From assembly GCA_016777545.1 (NCBI GenBank), contig JADHRH010000032.1:1-8887 (forward strand): 8,887 bases of DNA, given 5' to 3'. This DNA comes from Candidatus Pelagibacter sp. (lineage in GTDB: Bacteria; Pseudomonadota; Alphaproteobacteria; Pelagibacterales; Pelagibacteraceae). Within the stretch, counting starts at the first letter, position 1. Each line of letters begins with the position of its first letter. This document shows positions 6,831 through 8,887 of this stretch, one piece after another. The position numbers were made by a program, and so were the translations under genes. The notes under the pieces are model-generated. The model did no database searches. It saw only the letters and a list, made by a program, of their open reading frames with translations, and was not told where the DNA came from.

Positions 6831-7679
6831 ATGGAAATTGTCACAAAAATTGCTCCGTTAGGTTTAGCTATAATAATGTTGGGACTTGGAATGAGTCTAA
6901 CAATTAAGGATTTTACAAGAGTAGTTAAGTTTCCAAAAGATTTTTTAGTTGGTTTAATTTGTCAGATGCTTGTTCTTCCAATTATTGCATTCGCTCTTAT
7001 TAAATTATTAAACACTCCGCTTGAGCTTGCATTGGGAGTAATGATAATTGCAGCTGCTCCTGGGGGTGTAACATCAAATGTACTCACTAAATTTGCAGAT
7101 GGAGACGTCGCTTTATCAATAACGCTAACAGCAATTATTAGCTTAGTTAGTATTATATCTGTTCCTTTTATTATTTTTCTTTCAATTGATTTATTAAATA
7201 TCAATTATATTACAAAAGAATTTTCTATGGTTGGTATTTCCTTAAAAATGTTTTTTGTTGTTACTGTCCCAGTTTTAATAGGAATGATTATTCGTCATTT
7301 TGCTGAGAATTTAATTTTAAATAATGTTTTATTAATTCAGAGAATTTCAATAGCTTTATTTGTCTTGGTATTTATCGCGATCTATATTGAAGAATGGGAT
7401 AATATTGCAAGCTTTATAAAGCAGGCTGGTTTGATTGCATTAATACTTAATATTGTAATGATGATTGTAGGTTTTTGTGTTGCAAAATTTTTTACATCAG
7501 GTGTTGCGCAACAAAGATGTATATCTCTAGAGTGTGGTTTACAAAATGGAACATTGGCTGTATTTGTTTCAACCCAATTATTTGATGAGATGGTTTATAT
7601 CGTACCTACAGCAGCTTATGCATTAGTGATGATGGCAACTTCTTTGTTTTTTGTCTATATTATAAAAAAGAGCAGCTAA
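6831..7679 (+). CDS. Bile acid:sodium symporter (BASS) family transporter
   Basis: A 282-residue inner-membrane protein with about nine hydrophobic segments (roughly 7-22, 36-58, 64-78, 94-119, 134-154, 166-186, 197-220, 234-248, 254-277). Family motifs are APGGVTSNVLTKFADGD (76-92) and ECGLQNGTLA (234-243), the two unwound-helix regions that bind sodium and substrate in BASS proteins. Characterised members carry bile acids, pyruvate, pantoate or other organic anions with Na+; nothing here identifies the substrate, and bile acid itself is unlikely in this setting. The gene follows the DUF2237 gene by 61 bases and may be in its operon. Its stop is 3 bases from the stop of the convergent regulator. 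The ATG at 6831 is the family-like start; only a weak AAAG site precedes it. Confidence 0.93.
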   Translation: MEIVTKIAPLGLAIIMLGLGMSLTIKDFTRVVKFPKDFLVGLICQMLVLPIIAFALIKLLNTPLELALGVMIIAAAPGGVTSNVLTKFADGDVALSITLTAIISLVSIISVPFIIFLSIDLLNINYITKEFSMVGISLKMFFVVTVPVLIGMIIRHFAENLILNNVLLIQRISIALFVLVFIAIYIEEWDNIASFIKQAGLIALILNIVMMIVGFCVAKFFTSGVAQQRCISLECGLQNGTLAVFVSTQLFDEMVYIVPTAAYALVMMATSLFFVYIIKKSS

Positions 7680-7682
7680 AAT

Positions 7683-8654
7683 TTAATCATTTTTCATTAA
7701 GCATAAATTATAAACACGTGCAGTAAATTTAGATAAATTATCAAAGGTTATTTTTTGTACCTCTAATAATTTTTGTGCATGATGACCAGTTGAACTATAA
7801 TGTTTTTTGTTATCAACTTTTAAAAATTTTTCTTTTAGTAGTTTATTTAATTTTCTAATAACTGTAGCTCTTGGTATCCCTGTTATATCTGAAATAGACA
7901 TTGCGTTAACACCTGTTTCACCTCTTTGGTCACCCCACATATACTTTTCTAAGTAAAATTCTTTACTCATTTCACTATTATCATGTTTTTTTGAGTGTAA
8001 AGCTTGATTGATTATACAAACGCCATTAACATGAAAACTTTCCAAGTCACCAAAAACTTTTTTAAAACCTAATAACATAGGGAATTGCATTTCATAATAA
8101 AGTATCCAAACAAATGAAAAATATTCCTTACATATTTTTTTTAAAATTTCATTGCTGAACGGTTCAGATATTTTCTTTTCAGCAACACATATTTTTGAAA
8201 GAGTGGATAAAAATCTTGTTATTCTTTCTATCGTATCATCAGGTTTAATATTTGGCCAAGTATTTCTGTCAATTATAATCTTTTTATTTATTTTTTTTAT
8301 TACACCTATTTTTTCTAATTCATTAATTTTTCTTCTAGTTGTTTCTTTTGCTATATTTAGGGATTTAGATATTTCCATTACATTAATTTTTTCTATTTCA
8401 AACTCAAATTGATTAAAATACTCATCATAATTTAACGTCGTAAGATTTTTGGCGTAAGTTTCAAATGTGGTCTTCAATAAATACATGACGATCATATATT
8501 TTTCATAATCATGAAAAGTCCTATAAAGACTATTAACCCATGTTAATTGTAATGGTGTCCAAACAGGCATAATCGAAGCATAGTTTTTTTCTATTACTTC
8601 TCGTATGACCTCAGTATGAATTTGTTTTGATAGTTCAGTTAAAAATTTAGACAT
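7683..8654 (-). CDS. Putative transcriptional regulator with two tandem winged-helix domains
   Basis: A 323-residue protein of no named family that I recognise. Two helix-turn-helix/wing regions are visible, at about 90-130 (VMEISKSLNIAKETTRRKINEL) and 249-289 (AMSISDITGIPRATVIRKLNKL). Aligned without gaps at an offset of 159 residues, 36 positions share 15 identities (including Asn, Met, Ile-Ser, Ile, Thr, Arg-Lys, Asn, Leu and a final Asn-Lys-Lys). Each is preceded by a helical aromatic-rich stretch (35-70 and 178-220), with weak similarity between FHDYEKY and FGDLESF, so the protein looks like a duplicated helix-plus-winged-helix unit. The pattern resembles MarR/Crp-type DNA-binding ends without a nucleotide-binding domain. 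It has no signal or membrane segment. Two identical 15-bp sites upstream may be its operator. It is convergent with the BASS gene. Confidence 0.72.
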   Translation of the reverse strand: MSKFLTELSKQIHTEVIREVIEKNYASIMPVWTPLQLTWVNSLYRTFHDYEKYMIVMYLLKTTFETYAKNLTTLNYDEYFNQFEFEIEKINVMEISKSLNIAKETTRRKINELEKIGVIKKINKKIIIDRNTWPNIKPDDTIERITRFLSTLSKICVAEKKISEPFSNEILKKICKEYFSFVWILYYEMQFPMLLGFKKVFGDLESFHVNGVCIINQALHSKKHDNSEMSKEFYLEKYMWGDQRGETGVNAMSISDITGIPRATVIRKLNKLLKEKFLKVDNKKHYSSTGHHAQKLLEVQKITFDNLSKFTARVYNLCLMKND

Positions 8655-8666
8655 AAATTATATTTT

Positions 8667-8681
8667 AACCCAAAATGAACA
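8667..8681. repeat. 15-bp direct repeat, copy 1 (candidate operator)
   Basis: AACCCAAAATGAACA, identical to 8699-8713 and offset by 32 bases, about three helical turns. It begins 12 bases upstream of the start of the tandem winged-helix regulator and lies between that gene and the divergent gene at 8758. It is a direct, not inverted, repeat, as expected if one protein with two DNA-binding heads, or two proteins side by side, bound the same face. Confidence 0.6.
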
Positions 8682-8698
8682 TAATTGAGACTAGAGTC

Positions 8699-8713
8699 AA
8701 CCCAAAATGAACA
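8699..8713. repeat. 15-bp direct repeat, copy 2 (candidate operator)
   Basis: Second exact copy of the sequence at 8667-8681, ending 44 bases before the start of the divergent plus-strand gene. It contains a CCC core in very AT-rich DNA, which makes a chance duplication less likely. Confidence 0.6.
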
Positions 8714-8757
8714 AATGCAAAATTGTTAAGATGTACCAACTATGATTTATTATAGTT

Positions 8758-8887
8758 ATGAGTTCTGAAAAAAAAATTAGCTCTGGGGAAAGTGAACTTC
8801 CTTATTTTACGACCCCTATTCAAAATGAGGAAGTTTCATCGAAGCGAGTTGATATAAATGTACTTTTAAATAGAGCAAGAAAAGTTC
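8758..8887 (+). CDS. Unidentified protein, N-terminal part (cut by window edge)
   Basis: An open frame from ATG 8758 to the right edge gives 43 residues with no stop. An in-frame TGA five codons upstream (8743-8745) fixes the earliest start. The visible part is hydrophilic: MSSEKKISSGESELPYF, then TTPIQNEEVSSKRVDINVLLNRARKV. The KRVDINVLLNRARK stretch is a predicted basic helix, perhaps the segment before a membrane helix outside the window, but that is a guess. No family is recognisable from this portion, and there is no clear ribosome site. It is divergent from the tandem winged-helix regulator across the paired 15-bp sites and may be its target. Confidence 0.6.
   Translation, partial: MSSEKKISSGESELPYFTTPIQNEEVSSKRVDINVLLNRARKV

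Noticed and set aside
6962..7204. Minus-strand frame inside the BASS transporter
   Set aside because: It is fully opposite a conserved transporter region and has no family resemblance or start signal.
8657..8662. Perfect TATAAT (minus strand) just before the two-headed regulator
   Set aside because: It lies only two bases from the ATG, so transcription from it would begin inside the gene. It is likely chance in AT-rich DNA unless the true start is further downstream.
8676..8711. 11-codon frame MNIIETRVNPK between the two 15-bp repeats
   Set aside because: It is created by the ATGAAC in one repeat and the TGA in the other, has no ribosome site, and is too short to distinguish from chance. 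The repeats are better read as DNA sites.

Overview
The window looks like a chromosomal piece of a SAR11-type alphaproteobacterium (Candidatus Pelagibacter or a close relative). The evidence is strong AT richness, A/T-ending codons, very short gaps, overlapping or abutting genes, and a gene set of core carbon and cofactor metabolism. The organism call is inference, since there is no rRNA or other marker. I see no mobile element, CRISPR array, tRNA or rRNA.

Left part (1-3327): the start of an unidentified membrane-anchored protein (minus strand, running off the left edge), then isocitrate lyase aceA (minus). Facing away from aceA is a ScfR/RamB-type regulator (plus). The 344-base gap between them holds an unlisted 55-codon small gene (1615-1782, minus) and a dense array of TTTACA/TGTAAA half-sites (1782-1885), including an exact 19-bp direct repeat and a 9+9 palindrome. 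The simplest reading is a locally controlled switch on the glyoxylate shunt: the regulator binds the array, represses or activates itself, and controls the small gene and possibly aceA.

Middle part (3328-5849, all minus): an apparent operon folE - acuI-like acrylyl-CoA reductase - LysR regulator, with gaps of 21 bases and a 1-base stop/start overlap. acuI has an unusually good Shine-Dalgarno sequence. The LysR gene ends exactly where the ScfR gene ends, so the two operons converge with no spacer.

Right-middle part (5897-7679, plus): a HisI-type phosphoribosyl-AMP cyclohydrolase of a subfamily with Asp replacing a conserved metal-ligand Cys, followed with zero spacing by a DUF2237 protein of unknown function and then a bile acid:sodium symporter (BASS) family transporter. 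HisI and FolE are divergent and share a roughly 77-base promoter region.

Right end (7683-8887): a two-headed regulator with two similar winged-helix regions (15 of 36 aligned residues identical, no gap), convergent with the transporter. Upstream of it are two identical 15-bp sites 32 bp apart, lying between it and a divergent gene cut by the right edge. The most promising less-described items are the small gene and operator array beside aceA, and the tandem winged-helix regulator with its paired sites.
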